A stretch of DNA of 21,424 nt from Spirochaetia bacterium (GTDB lineage Bacteria > Spirochaetota > Spirochaetia > DTKZ01). The stretch spans positions 1-21,424 of the forward strand of contig JAISXE010000342.1 of the NCBI GenBank assembly GCA_031270615.1, written 5' to 3'. Numbering within the stretch: the first letter of the stretch is position 1; each line of letters opens with the position of its first letter. Positions 6,376-14,588 of this stretch are shown here, piece after piece. The notes under the pieces were generated by a model. That model worked only from the letters and a program-made list of their open reading frames with translations, was not told the origin of the DNA and did no database searches. Both the position numbers and the translations under genes were made by a program.

Positions 6376-8514
6376 ATGGCTGATGTAAGCACAGTAAAAC
6401 CCGGCGGATTTGCCGCCCTGGGAAAAATTTTGCCCAAGGCCGCCCTGGGAAAAATTTTCCCCAAGCCCGTCCAGGGGCAGGGCAACAGCATTTGGGTGGC
6501 CGCGGGCGTCATCGTCGTCGTGGCCATGCTCATCATCCCCCTGCCCACGGTTCTGCTTGACGTGCTTATGGCTTTTAACCTGACTTTAAGCCTGCTCATC
6601 ATCCTCATAACCCTGTACACCTCGCGGGCCTTGGATTTTTCGATATTCCCCTCCATCCTGCTTGTCATGACGGTGTTCGGCCTGGGCCTCAACGTGTCTT
6701 CCACGCGGCTTATCCTCGCGCAGGGGGAAAAGTTCGACGGGAAAATCATCAAAGCCTTTGCCAGCTTCGTCGTGGGAACATCCGGGAACGACGGCCTTGT
6801 CATCGGTTTTATCATCTTCCTCATCATCGTCGCCGTGCAGTTCATCGTCATCACCAAGGGCGCGACCCGCGTCTCGGAAGTCGCCGCGCGTTTTCACCTG
6901 GACTCCCTGCCGGGAAAGCAGATGACCATAGACTCGGAATACTCAAACGGGGCCATTTCGGAGGCCGAGGCGACCCGCAGGAAGCGGGATTTGCAGCGGG
7001 AGTCTGAGTTTTACGGGTCCATGGACGGAGCCTCGAAATTCGTGTCCGGCAACGTCAAGGTGGGCCTCCTTATCACCGCCGTCAACATCATCGGCGGCCT
7101 CATCGTGGGGGTGGGCCTCCACGGGGAGGACTGGAACGGCGCGATACAAAACTATATCTCCTTCACCATCGGTGACGGCCTTGTTTCCCAGTTCCCCGCG
7201 CTTTTGGTTTCCACGGCAACGGGCCTTATCGTGACGCGGGCCGTTTCGGAAGGCTCCTTCGGAAACGACGTGGTAAAGGAATTCACCCGGCAGCATATCA
7301 TTTTCTGGATCGCCGGTTTTTTCCTGCTTGTCATGGCCTTCCTGCCGGGCTTCCCCGCCTATGTGCTTGTCCCCCTGTCCGCCCTTGCCTTTATGTCCGC
7401 GCTTGCGCTTTCGCGCAAACCGGCCCGCGCCCAGGGCGCCGAACCGGCAAAGACCAGGGAAAAAACCTCCGGGCAGGCCGCCGAGAGTTCCCTCGTCGCG
7501 CCGCCGCCGCTCGATCCCCTGTCGCTGGAGCTTGGCTATGCCCTTGTCCCCCTGGTGGACAATGAGCAGGGCGCGGAGCTTTTGAACCGCGTCACCCGCA
7601 TCAGGAAGGAAACCGCCCTGGATACCGGGCTTGTCGTGCCAAAAATACGCATCATCGACAATATGCGCCTTGATTCCTCGGAATACTGCTTCAAAATCAA
7701 GGGCGTGGAAGTGGCGCGCAGCTCCCTGCGCATGGGGATGTACCTCGCGATAATCCCCCCCGACGGCGTCAAGGAAGGGGTCGTGGGCGAAAAAAGCAGG
7801 GACCCCATTTACGGCACGCCCGCGCTGTGGATCACCCAGGACATGCGCGAAAAAGCGGAACGGGCCGGATACACGGTGGTGGATCCTTCCTCGATCATCG
7901 CCACCCACCTGACGGAGGTCATCAAGAAGCACGCCGCGGAAATCCTGGGGCGGCAGGAACTCCAGGCCATACTGGACACCCTCAGGAAAGACTATCCCGC
8001 GGTCGTGGAGGAGGCGCTGAAACTCCCCCAGGGCCTTGGGGGAATCCAGCGGATACTGCAAAACCTCCTCTCGGAAGGGGTTTCCATCCGCAATATCGTG
8101 GAGATACTGGAAACCATCGCGGATTACGCCAAAATCCAGGATGCCAGCGTGGGCTTCATCACGGAAAAAACGCGGCAGGCCCTGGCGCGGCAGATCTGCT
8201 TCCAGTATGTGGACGAGGCGAAGGTCCTGTCCGTGTTCACGCTTATGCCCAAACTGGAACAGGCCATCATCGCCTCGCGGGCCGCGCTGAAACCCGAAAC
8301 GCGGGGACGGTGGATCTCGGCCCTGCGCGGCGCGAACAAACACGCCTTGGACACGGGGCACGCCGCGTTTATCATTTTATGCTCCGAGGCCGCGCGGCCT
8401 CTGGTCAAAATTTCTGCGGGGCGGGATTTCCCGAACCTGGTGGTGCTTTCCTCGCTGGAGATTGTTTCGGATATAAAAATAGAACTGCTTGGCGAAATAA
8501 AACTGGAAGGATAG
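6376..8514 (+). CDS. flhA: Flagellar export gate protein FlhA
   Basis: FlhA forms the large ring of the export apparatus; its cytoplasmic domain docks chaperone-substrate complexes. The 712 residues are slightly above usual length. An N-terminal tail of about 40 residues precedes eight predicted membrane helices. The FHIPEP-family signature is clear in SLPGKQMTIDSEYSNGAISE and RKRDLQRESEFYGSMDGA, after the conserved RVSEVAARFHLD. The cytoplasmic half begins near LDPLSLELGYALVPLVD and ends with IASRAALKPETRGRW and later sequence. AAGGAG (6362-6367) lies eight bases before the ATG. The tail contains a duplicated nine-residue unit, AALGKILPK then AALGKIFPK. Confidence 0.98.
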   Translation: MADVSTVKPGGFAALGKILPKAALGKIFPKPVQGQGNSIWVAAGVIVVVAMLIIPLPTVLLDVLMAFNLTLSLLIILITLYTSRALDFSIFPSILLVMTVFGLGLNVSSTRLILAQGEKFDGKIIKAFASFVVGTSGNDGLVIGFIIFLIIVAVQFIVITKGATRVSEVAARFHLDSLPGKQMTIDSEYSNGAISEAEATRRKRDLQRESEFYGSMDGASKFVSGNVKVGLLITAVNIIGGLIVGVGLHGEDWNGAIQNYISFTIGDGLVSQFPALLVSTATGLIVTRAVSEGSFGNDVVKEFTRQHIIFWIAGFFLLVMAFLPGFPAYVLVPLSALAFMSALALSRKPARAQGAEPAKTREKTSGQAAESSLVAPPPLDPLSLELGYALVPLVDNEQGAELLNRVTRIRKETALDTGLVVPKIRIIDNMRLDSSEYCFKIKGVEVARSSLRMGMYLAIIPPDGVKEGVVGEKSRDPIYGTPALWITQDMREKAERAGYTVVDPSSIIATHLTEVIKKHAAEILGRQELQAILDTLRKDYPAVVEEALKLPQGLGGIQRILQNLLSEGVSIRNIVEILETIADYAKIQDASVGFITEKTRQALARQICFQYVDEAKVLSVFTLMPKLEQAIIASRAALKPETRGRWISALRGANKHALDTGHAAFIILCSEAARPLVKISAGRDFPNLVVLSSLEIVSDIKIELLGEIKLEG
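6412..6465 (+). repeat. 27-bp tandem duplication in flhA 5' end
   Basis: Bases 6412-6438 and 6439-6465 are two adjacent 27-base units that differ at one position (G versus C in the part coding Leu or Phe). They encode AALGKILPK and AALGKIFPK, giving a basic, amphipathic-looking N-terminal segment ahead of the first membrane helix. The near identity suggests a recent duplication. Confidence 0.9.
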
Positions 8515-8527
8515 GAGGAAACCCAGG

Positions 8528-9736
8528 ATGGCATATCAGATGTTCACGCTGCAGGCCGCGACATACGAAGATGCCTGCGTGCAGGCCCGGTCCCGCTACG
8601 GGGAACTGGTGCGGGTTCATCAACAAAAGCCCGTGCGCGTGGGAGGCGTGTTGGGGTTTTTTACCCGCCCGGCGGTGGAGGTCACGGGTTTTTTCCCCGA
8701 CCCGGCAACAAAACCGCTCCCCGCCGCCGCCCCGGCGGGCGTGGAACGCGATCTGGAGGAAGTGAAAAGGGAAATCCTGTCCCGGGCCCCGCCGAAGCAG
8801 GACGAAAACATGAAGGAAGTGCTGCGGGCAATACAGTCCCTGCGGGAAACATTCGACTCGGGAACCGCCGCCTCCGCGCGGAAGGACGCCCACCCCTCCA
8901 TCAGGAAGATACGCGGCCTTTTGTACGAAAACGATTTTTCCCCCGCCTATGCGGAGAAAATCGCGGACAGGATAAAAAAGGAATCCTCCCTGGAGGAACT
9001 GGAAAACTTTGACGCCCTCCAGGACCGGGTTGTGGACTGGATCGGCGAGTCGATTTCCATCTACGATACGCGGGAAATCGGAAAATCGCAGGTCTATATC
9101 CTGGTGGGGCCCACGGGAGTGGGAAAGACGACGACCATAGCGAAACTCGCGGCCAAGTACGGAATCATCGCCGCGGATCCCCTTGATGTGCGCATCCTGA
9201 CAATCGACGATTTCCGCATCGGCGCCAAGGAGCAGATCGAAACATACGGCAAATGCATGCACATCCCCGTCGATATAATAACAACGCGCGAGGAATTCAA
9301 AAAAAAACTGGCGATATACCATGACGTGGATATGATATTTGTGGACACCATCGGCAAAAGCCCCCGGGATTTTGTCACCCTGGGGGAAATGCGGGAGCTT
9401 CTCGATGTCGCCTTCAAAAAAGCCAGCGTGCATCTTGCGCTCAGCGCGACGACCAAGTCCCTGGACCTGGTTGAGATCATGCAGCAGTTCGAGCCTTTCG
9501 GCTATGAATCGCTGGTTATAACCAAACTGGACGAGACGCCCCGCGTCGGAAGCCTCATCAGCGCCGCGGCGGAAAAAGGAAAAGCCCTGTCGTTCATCAC
9601 CGACGGGCAGCGGGTTCCGGAGAACATCAAGGCGGCGACGGTAAAGCAGTTTCTCCAGCGTCTTACGGGCTTCCGGCTTCACGGGGAGCATATCGAAGAA
9701 AAATTCGGCGAAAAAAAGGAATTTGAGGAGGAATAA
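8528..9736 (+). CDS. flhF: Flagellar SRP-type GTPase FlhF
   Basis: FlhF is an SRP-family GTPase that marks the site of flagellar assembly, at the cell poles in spirochaetes and other polar flagellates. The 402-residue protein has an N-terminal basic/variable region (1 to about 100), a helical N domain and a C-terminal G domain. The P-loop is GPTGVGKTTT (residues 194-203). Other nucleotide motifs are IDDFRIGAKEQ, DTIGKSPRDF and TKLDETPRVGS, with the closing TDGQRVPENI. AGGAGG (8513-8518) lies nine bases before the ATG. The stop overlaps the flhG start by one base (TAATG), consistent with coordinated expression of the partners. Confidence 0.98.
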   Translation: MAYQMFTLQAATYEDACVQARSRYGELVRVHQQKPVRVGGVLGFFTRPAVEVTGFFPDPATKPLPAAAPAGVERDLEEVKREILSRAPPKQDENMKEVLRAIQSLRETFDSGTAASARKDAHPSIRKIRGLLYENDFSPAYAEKIADRIKKESSLEELENFDALQDRVVDWIGESISIYDTREIGKSQVYILVGPTGVGKTTTIAKLAAKYGIIAADPLDVRILTIDDFRIGAKEQIETYGKCMHIPVDIITTREEFKKKLAIYHDVDMIFVDTIGKSPRDFVTLGEMRELLDVAFKKASVHLALSATTKSLDLVEIMQQFEPFGYESLVITKLDETPRVGSLISAAAEKGKALSFITDGQRVPENIKAATVKQFLQRLTGFRLHGEHIEEKFGEKKEFEEE

Positions 9737-10623
9737 TGGCGGACCAGGCGGAAACTTTGCGGGAAATCATGAAAAACAAAATCGCCGTTCCCGAGGCGGC
9801 GGAAAGCAAGACCCGCATAATCACGATTACCAGCGGCAAGGGGGGCGTGGGCAAAACGAACATCTCCACGAATCTTGCCATTGCCTATGCCCAGTTGGGA
9901 AAGAAGGTCATCCTGATGGATGCGGACTTGGGTTTGGCCAATGTCAATGTCGTGCTGGGCATTATTCCCAAATACAACCTGTACCACCTTATCCGCAAAC
10001 AGAAAGCCATGGGCGACATCATCATGGACACGGATTACGGCATACGGATTGTCGCCGGTGCCTCCGGTTTCGCGAAGATAGCGAACCTTACGGAAGAGGA
10101 ACGCAAAAACTTCGTGGGCGAGCTTTCGGAGCTTTCCAACGCGGACATCCTCATCATCGATACCAGCGCGGGGGTTTCCAACAACGTCCTGTCTTTTGTG
10201 GAGGCCGCGGACGAAGCCCTCATCGTCACCACCCCGGAACCGACGGCGATTACCGACGCCTACGGCATCATAAAAATCATCGCCACCGAAATGGAAAAAC
10301 AGAACCTGGGGCTGAAGCTCATCGTCAACCGCGTCAAGTCGGTTGTGGAGGGTAGGAAAGTGGCCGACAGGATGATTATGATAGCGAACCAGTTTCTGAA
10401 TTTGAAAGTGGACTATCTAGGCTATGTGTACGAAGACGCCGCGGTGCAGAACGCCGTCCTGCGGCAAAAGCCTTTCATCATCGTGGATCCCAAGGGCAGG
10501 GCCGCCATTTGCATGCGCCATATTGTTTCGCGGCTTGAAGGCGTTGAATACCGGGGCGGAAGCGGCATCGGCAGTTTCCTTCGCAAGCTCCTGGGCCGCC
10601 CGGAACCGAAAACGGATCTCTAG
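9736..10623 (+). CDS. flhG: MinD-like ATPase FlhG (FleN/YlxH)
   Basis: FlhG is a MinD-type ATPase that restrains flagellar number and stimulates FlhF GTPase. The N-terminus has the FlhF-activating motif DQAETLR (residues 3-9), matching the known DQAxxLR pattern. The deviant Walker A motif GKGGVGKT is at residues 34-41, followed by the MDADLGLANVNVVLG switch region and DILIIDTSAGVSNNVL. The C-terminal IGSFLRKLLGR is a likely amphipathic membrane-targeting helix. The 295-residue length is typical. Translation overlaps flhF by one base, and GAGGAGGAA just upstream serves as ribosome site. It is the last gene before a 286-base gap. Confidence 0.97.
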   Translation: MADQAETLREIMKNKIAVPEAAESKTRIITITSGKGGVGKTNISTNLAIAYAQLGKKVILMDADLGLANVNVVLGIIPKYNLYHLIRKQKAMGDIIMDTDYGIRIVAGASGFAKIANLTEEERKNFVGELSELSNADILIIDTSAGVSNNVLSFVEAADEALIVTTPEPTAITDAYGIIKIIATEMEKQNLGLKLIVNRVKSVVEGRKVADRMIMIANQFLNLKVDYLGYVYEDAAVQNAVLRQKPFIIVDPKGRAAICMRHIVSRLEGVEYRGGSGIGSFLRKLLGRPEPKTDL

Positions 10624-10685
10624 ATGGTAGTGCGGCCAGGGTATCGGTGTTTGCTTTTTTCAGTCATAGTGAGCATCTTGGCACA

Positions 10686-10794
10686 TTTTTTTGCGGCAAA
10701 GCCGCAAAAAAACCGGGCTTTCCGCTGCAATTCCTCGCCCCGCCTGCGGCGGGTCTGCGGGATTTTCGCTGCAATCCCTTGTGCCCCACGGGCT
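10686..10794 (-). repeat. Intergenic hairpin repeat, copy B (inverted)
   Basis: Read on the minus strand, this copy starts with AGCCCGTGGGGC and closely follows copy C (21335-21424): the first 43 bases agree at 38 positions. It contains two related linkers, each with an AGCGGAAAGCCC-like core, separated by a 6-bp hairpin (plus strand CCCGCC at 10739-10744, loop TGC, GGCGGG at 10748-10753). It ends in a 12-bp hairpin (TTTTTTTGCGGC at 10686-10697, loop AAA, complement 10701-10712). The 3' arm is A-rich on either strand, so this is not an intrinsic terminator. The remaining bases, 10624-10685, hold nothing I can support. Confidence 0.85.
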
Positions 10795-10796
10795 AT

Positions 10797-10825
10797 TTGC
10801 GCTTCGCGCAATTTAATGCTATACA
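10797..10825 (+). promoter_or_regulatory. Candidate promoter for the fliA gene group
   Basis: TTGCGC (10797-10802) and TATACA (10820-10825) are separated by 17 bases and could be -35 and -10 boxes for the gene at 10910. The -35 box forms one arm of a small hairpin (TTGCGC, loop TTC, GCGCAA, ending at 10811) directly beside repeat copy B. The match is moderate. If real, the fliA group can be transcribed apart from the fliM-flhG block. Confidence 0.45.
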
Positions 10826-10909
10826 ATGATGGTAAACGCCGATGCCCTGTAGTGCGGCGGGGGCAACTTGACCAAAAGCCCTATTTTCCGTAAGTTGTAA
10901 GGAGGAGCT

Positions 10910-11515
10910 ATGAGGAACAACTGGAAAATCAGTGTTTTTTTTGCGTGTCTCGCGTTTGGCGTTTCCTTTTTGTTCGGGATCATAGGCGGCGTTGGTTTCG
11001 GGACGGTAATTCTGCGGGCTTTTCTTGGCGCGATCCTGTTTGCCGGCCTGGGTTTTGCGGTGGAATTTTTCCTGCACCGCGCGCTCCCGGATCTGTTCGC
11101 GCCTGCCGGGGAGTCCGGTTCGGTTGTTGACATCACGCAGCCGCAGACCAACCCCTACGAGCATTCCTCCGGGGGGGATTTTACGGAAGGGGCCGGGGCC
11201 GATGTGGAGGCGTTTCAGGACGACGGGACGGCAGCCGACGAGGCTGACGATCTGGTAGAGGAAATCGAGGAAATCCCCCGCTCCGAGGCGGACGGCGTGG
11301 CGGGGGCGCAGTCGGCGGACCCTGCGGAAGCGGTGGGGGATTTTGACGAGCTGGACGAACTGGATGCGTCTTTTGCCGCTGCCGCCGGGGCCGCGGGGGG
11401 GGATGTTGCCGCCCCGGCTTCCCGCGCAAGCGCAAAGGCCGCCATTGCGGAAGACCAAAATCCTGCTCTGCTTGCAAAAGTTTTGCAGACAGTGTTGAAG
11501 CGCGATGAGGGGTAA
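10910..11515 (+). CDS. Acidic two-helix membrane protein of unknown function
   Basis: I do not recognise a named family. The 201-residue protein has two closely spaced hydrophobic helices (about residues 7-29 and 33-54), a short amphipathic segment, then a long Ala/Glu/Asp-rich, probably disordered tail. The last part (NPALLAKVLQTVLKRD) looks like a short helix and may be the conserved functional end. AAGGAGG (10899-10905) lies four bases before the ATG. It lies between flhG and fliA and its end runs just short of the preferred fliA start. A role in flagellar regulation is inferred from position only. Confidence 0.85.
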   Translation: MRNNWKISVFFACLAFGVSFLFGIIGGVGFGTVILRAFLGAILFAGLGFAVEFFLHRALPDLFAPAGESGSVVDITQPQTNPYEHSSGGDFTEGAGADVEAFQDDGTAADEADDLVEEIEEIPRSEADGVAGAQSADPAEAVGDFDELDELDASFAAAAGAAGGDVAAPASRASAKAAIAEDQNPALLAKVLQTVLKRDEG

Positions 11516-11519
11516 TATC

Positions 11520-12308
11520 GTGGGGGATAGTTTTATCGAAGAAAAAGCCGAAGACGCTTTGTGGCGCAAATTCAAAAAAACCAAGGACCCCGCGATTCGT
11601 GACGCCTTTGTCAGGCAGTACGCCCCCCTGGTGAAATATGTGGCGGGCAAAATCGCGGTAAGCATGCCCCACAACGTGGAGTTTGACGACCTTGTGGGTT
11701 TCGGGGTTTTCGGCCTGTTTGACGCCATAAGCAAATTCGATCCGGACAAGCACGTCAAATTCAAAACCTACGCGGTAACCCGCATCCGGGGCGCCATCTT
11801 TGACGAGCTGCGTTCCATCGACTGGGTTCCCCGCTCCGTCCGCCAGAAAAGCAGGGAAGTCGAGGACACCATGCGGCATCTTGAATCGTCCCTGGGAAGG
11901 GCCGCCAGTGACGAGGAGCTTGCGAACGCGATGGGAGTCTCCGTCAAGGACCTGGGAAAGACCCTGCTGAAGATTTCCACGACATCGATTTTGTCGCTGA
12001 ACGATATCTGGTACACCGGCGAGGACAACGACAAGATCTCCATCGGCGACAGCATCGAATCGCCCCGCAGCATGAATCCCGAGACGATTGTCGAAAAAGA
12101 AGAAATCCGGCAGGTCATCATCCGCACCATCAACGAGCTGCCGGAAAAGGAAAAAAAGGTTCTGGTTCTGTACTACTATGAAGACCTCACCCTCAAGGAA
12201 ATCGGAAAAGTCCTGGAAGTCACCGAATCGCGGGTATCGCAGCTGCACACCAAAGCGATCATACGCCTGAGATCGAAGCTGACGAACATAAAAAAAGGTA
12301 TAATGTAG
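11520..12308 (+). CDS. fliA: Flagellar sigma factor FliA (WhiG/sigma28 family)
   Basis: This alternative sigma factor directs late flagellar and chemotaxis genes. Region 2 is seen in VKYVAGKIAVSMPHNVEFDD and FKTYAVTRIRGAIFDELRS, followed by the family-typical DWVPRSVRQKSREVE. Region 3 is LGRAASDEELANAMGVS. Region 4 has LPEKEKKVLVLYYYEDLTLK with the helix-turn-helix VTESRVSQLHTKAI. I prefer GTG 11520, with GAGGGG (11507-11512) seven bases upstream, giving 262 residues. The ATG at 11505 overlaps the preceding gene and has no clear ribosome site; it would give 267 residues. No FlgM-like anti-sigma gene is visible nearby. Confidence 0.95.
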   Translation: MGDSFIEEKAEDALWRKFKKTKDPAIRDAFVRQYAPLVKYVAGKIAVSMPHNVEFDDLVGFGVFGLFDAISKFDPDKHVKFKTYAVTRIRGAIFDELRSIDWVPRSVRQKSREVEDTMRHLESSLGRAASDEELANAMGVSVKDLGKTLLKISTTSILSLNDIWYTGEDNDKISIGDSIESPRSMNPETIVEKEEIRQVIIRTINELPEKEKKVLVLYYYEDLTLKEIGKVLEVTESRVSQLHTKAIIRLRSKLTNIKKGIM

Positions 12309-12309
12309 C

Positions 12310-14247
12310 ATGATAACGCTTGACCAGATTCAGAGTTTCATGAAGGTCCAGGAAACCGAGGACAAGGCCCTCAAAAGGGTCCAGGCAACCGGCGACACCC
12401 AGGAAGAAGCCCTCCAGCAGGCCGCCATAGAGCTGGGGCTGGCGCTGCGCAAAATAGAATACGAAGTCGTGGAGCGCGGCTCGCGGGGGACCTTCGGAAT
12501 CGGCAAAAAGCCCTGGGTGCTCGTGGCCTATGAATCGCGGAAGCAGAAAACGGAGGAGGGGATCTCCGGGGCACAGGCAGGGAATGGCGGGGAGCTGGAA
12601 GATATTCCGAAAGACCTCGATGGGGAGGCTTTCGTGCGGCGGACCCCCGACGGCGTTTTCCTGAAAGTGTCCGCCCCCTTTGGCCGGGGCAGGAAACTGG
12701 GCGAAAGGGATGCCGTGGACAAGATCGCCCTGCGCTACCGGGGGGACTACGATTCTTCCCTTGTGGCGAAAATCGTCAAGCTCGCCGATGGGGAGTTCGT
12801 CAGAATCGCCGACTACGACCATAACCCCGCCAATGATCCCATCATGGTGGTGGACGTTACCGACAACGAAATGAAGGCTTTCCTGATGATGCACCCCCCT
12901 GGGGAAGGCGGGGCAGACCCCGATTTTGAGACGATGATAAGTTTTCTGCAAGGAAACAGGGTCGTGGACGGCATTATCGAGGATGCCGTCCGGGACATGG
13001 CGGATAATCCGGAGTACGGCAGCGGGAGGCTCGTTGCCGAGGGCCTCAAACCCAAAAACGGGGCGGACGCCCGCATCCAGTATTCCTTTGCCACGGACAA
13101 TTCCCATATCCAACTGAGGGAGAAAAACGGGCGCGTGGATTTCAAGGAACTGAACCTTATCCAGAACGTCGTCGAGGGGCAGGTCCTGGCACGGAAGATT
13201 CCCGCCCAGCTCGGCGAGTCGGGCCGCACGGTAACGGGAAAGATGCTCCCCGCGAAGGACGGCGCGGATGTCCGCATTGAGATTGGCAAAAACGTCCACC
13301 TTTCGGAGGACGGGTCTTCGGCCATTGCGGATATCAACGGCCAGGTTGTCATCATCGCGGGCAAACTCAATGTCGAGGATATCAAAACCGTCCAGGGCGA
13401 CGTGAACCTGAAGACTGGCAACATTTTGTTTCTGGGCACGGTTGTGGTGAAAGGCAACGTGGATGACGGCTTTTCCGTCAAGGCTGCGGGGAATATCGAA
13501 ATCATGGGGACGGTCGGCTGCTGCAACCTGGACGCGGAAGGGGACATCAACGTCCACCAGGGGATTGCCGGAAAATCCTCGGCGAAAATCATATCGGGAA
13601 AATCGGTTTGGTCGAAGTTCATCGAAAACGCGGATGTGGAGGCGGGGGATCTCGTGGTGGTTTCGGACGGAATCATCAATTCCCACATCGTGGCGAACCG
13701 CAAGATTATCTGCAAGGGAAAGCGGGCAAGCATCGTGGGCGGCCACTGCATGGCCGCGGAGGAAATCGACGCAAAAGCCCTGGGTTCCATAGCGGGGGGC
13801 GAGACAATCCTTGAAGTCGGCTACGACCCCAAAAGCAAAAAAAACCTGGACCAACTGGTGGCGGAGTCCCGGGCGCTCGACAAGCAGCTTGAGGAGGTGG
13901 ACCTGAACCTGGGAACCCTGGAGGTTTTGAAAAAGAAAACAAAACTCCCCCAGGACAAACAGGCGTATTACACGGAGCTGACGGCCAAAAAACAGGAGCT
14001 TGCGGCGAAACTCAAGGATATTGCCAAACAGGTGGAGGACATCAACGCCTACCTGGGCCAACTCAGCTACCGGGGCAGGATAAGCTCCTCCGGCACGGTT
14101 TTCCCCGGAGTGCGCATCCTTATCAAGGACGCCCAGCCCCTGGAGGTGCGCAACGAGTTCAAAAACATTACCTTCATCGCGGAAAACAATCTGGTAAAAC
14201 CCATAAGGTACGAAGAATCCGCTGAAGACCTTACGAGGAAAACCTGA
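12310..14247 (+). CDS. FapA-family (DUF342) protein with Jag-type N-terminal domain
   Basis: The 645-residue protein has three parts. Residues about 24-74 resemble the Jag N-terminal domain, with GDTQEEALQQAAIELGL and the closing GTFGIGKKPW. The central FapA/DUF342 part, about residues 95-500, includes many short Gly-rich strands such as GDVNLKTGNILFLGTVVVKG, as expected for a right-handed beta helix. A long coiled coil (about 505-590) and a short beta segment follow. FapA proteins polymerise and influence cell shape or surface structures, and Jag proteins are linked to RNA binding and cell-wall synthesis. The precise role here is unknown. It starts one base after the fliA stop, so co-expression is likely; the ribosome site is weak. 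Confidence 0.9.
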   Translation: MITLDQIQSFMKVQETEDKALKRVQATGDTQEEALQQAAIELGLALRKIEYEVVERGSRGTFGIGKKPWVLVAYESRKQKTEEGISGAQAGNGGELEDIPKDLDGEAFVRRTPDGVFLKVSAPFGRGRKLGERDAVDKIALRYRGDYDSSLVAKIVKLADGEFVRIADYDHNPANDPIMVVDVTDNEMKAFLMMHPPGEGGADPDFETMISFLQGNRVVDGIIEDAVRDMADNPEYGSGRLVAEGLKPKNGADARIQYSFATDNSHIQLREKNGRVDFKELNLIQNVVEGQVLARKIPAQLGESGRTVTGKMLPAKDGADVRIEIGKNVHLSEDGSSAIADINGQVVIIAGKLNVEDIKTVQGDVNLKTGNILFLGTVVVKGNVDDGFSVKAAGNIEIMGTVGCCNLDAEGDINVHQGIAGKSSAKIISGKSVWSKFIENADVEAGDLVVVSDGIINSHIVANRKIICKGKRASIVGGHCMAAEEIDAKALGSIAGGETILEVGYDPKSKKNLDQLVAESRALDKQLEEVDLNLGTLEVLKKKTKLPQDKQAYYTELTAKKQELAAKLKDIAKQVEDINAYLGQLSYRGRISSSGTVFPGVRILIKDAQPLEVRNEFKNITFIAENNLVKPIRYEESAEDLTRKT

Positions 14248-14579
14248 TGGCCGTCCAACCTATTGATTTGCAGGTGCTGTTTTCCCGGCTGAATCAATTG
14301 GGCAAGGAGCAGGCGGACCAGAAGGACGGACGGATACACACGCAGATCGTCCTGGACGCGGAAAGCGTGAAACGCACCGAAGACCAGGACCGCTCGATTC
14401 GGGAAATACAGGAAACCGAGGGCGCTAACGCGCGGCGGATAAAAGACGAAAACCGCCGCCACCGGCAGGGGGGCAGCCCCCCGGGCGGCGAAAAAAAAGA
14501 GGAAGAAGGCGAAGCCGCCGCCGAAACGGAAATCGTCCACGAAAGCTATCTTGGCAGGAAAATCGATATAACGGGATGA
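14247..14579 (+). CDS. Small charged protein of unknown function
   Basis: I do not recognise this 110-residue protein. It has no signal peptide or membrane helix. The N-terminal MAVQPIDLQVLFSRLNQLGK is followed by a helical, strongly charged middle (about residues 25-75) and a Lys/Glu-rich tail ending in SYLGRKIDITG. The ATG overlaps the stop of the FapA-family gene by one base (TGATG), so translation is probably coupled. The reading frame is supported by this overlap and by the close spacing to the next gene. A cytoplasmic adaptor role would be guesswork. Confidence 0.8.
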   Translation: MAVQPIDLQVLFSRLNQLGKEQADQKDGRIHTQIVLDAESVKRTEDQDRSIREIQETEGANARRIKDENRRHRQGGSPPGGEKKEEEGEAAAETEIVHESYLGRKIDITG

Positions 14580-14588
14580 GGAGCTTTT

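Noticed and set aside
10686..10712. 12-bp hairpin after flhG as an intrinsic terminator
   Set aside because: The bases on the 3' side are A on both strands and the T-run is inside the 5' arm, so no U-tract follows the stem in either direction.
12299..12304. TATAAT just before the FapA-family gene
   Set aside because: No -35-like hexamer lies 16-18 bases upstream, and the sequence is the end of fliA coding DNA one base from the next gene.
12259..14061. 600-residue open frame on the minus strand opposite the FapA-family gene
   Set aside because: It is an antisense shadow in G+C-rich coding DNA; the composition (His/Asp/Gly/Val-rich, no domain) is unlike a real protein, and the plus-strand gene has clear domains and operon context. 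The same applies to the long minus-strand frames opposite fliY, flhA and flhF.
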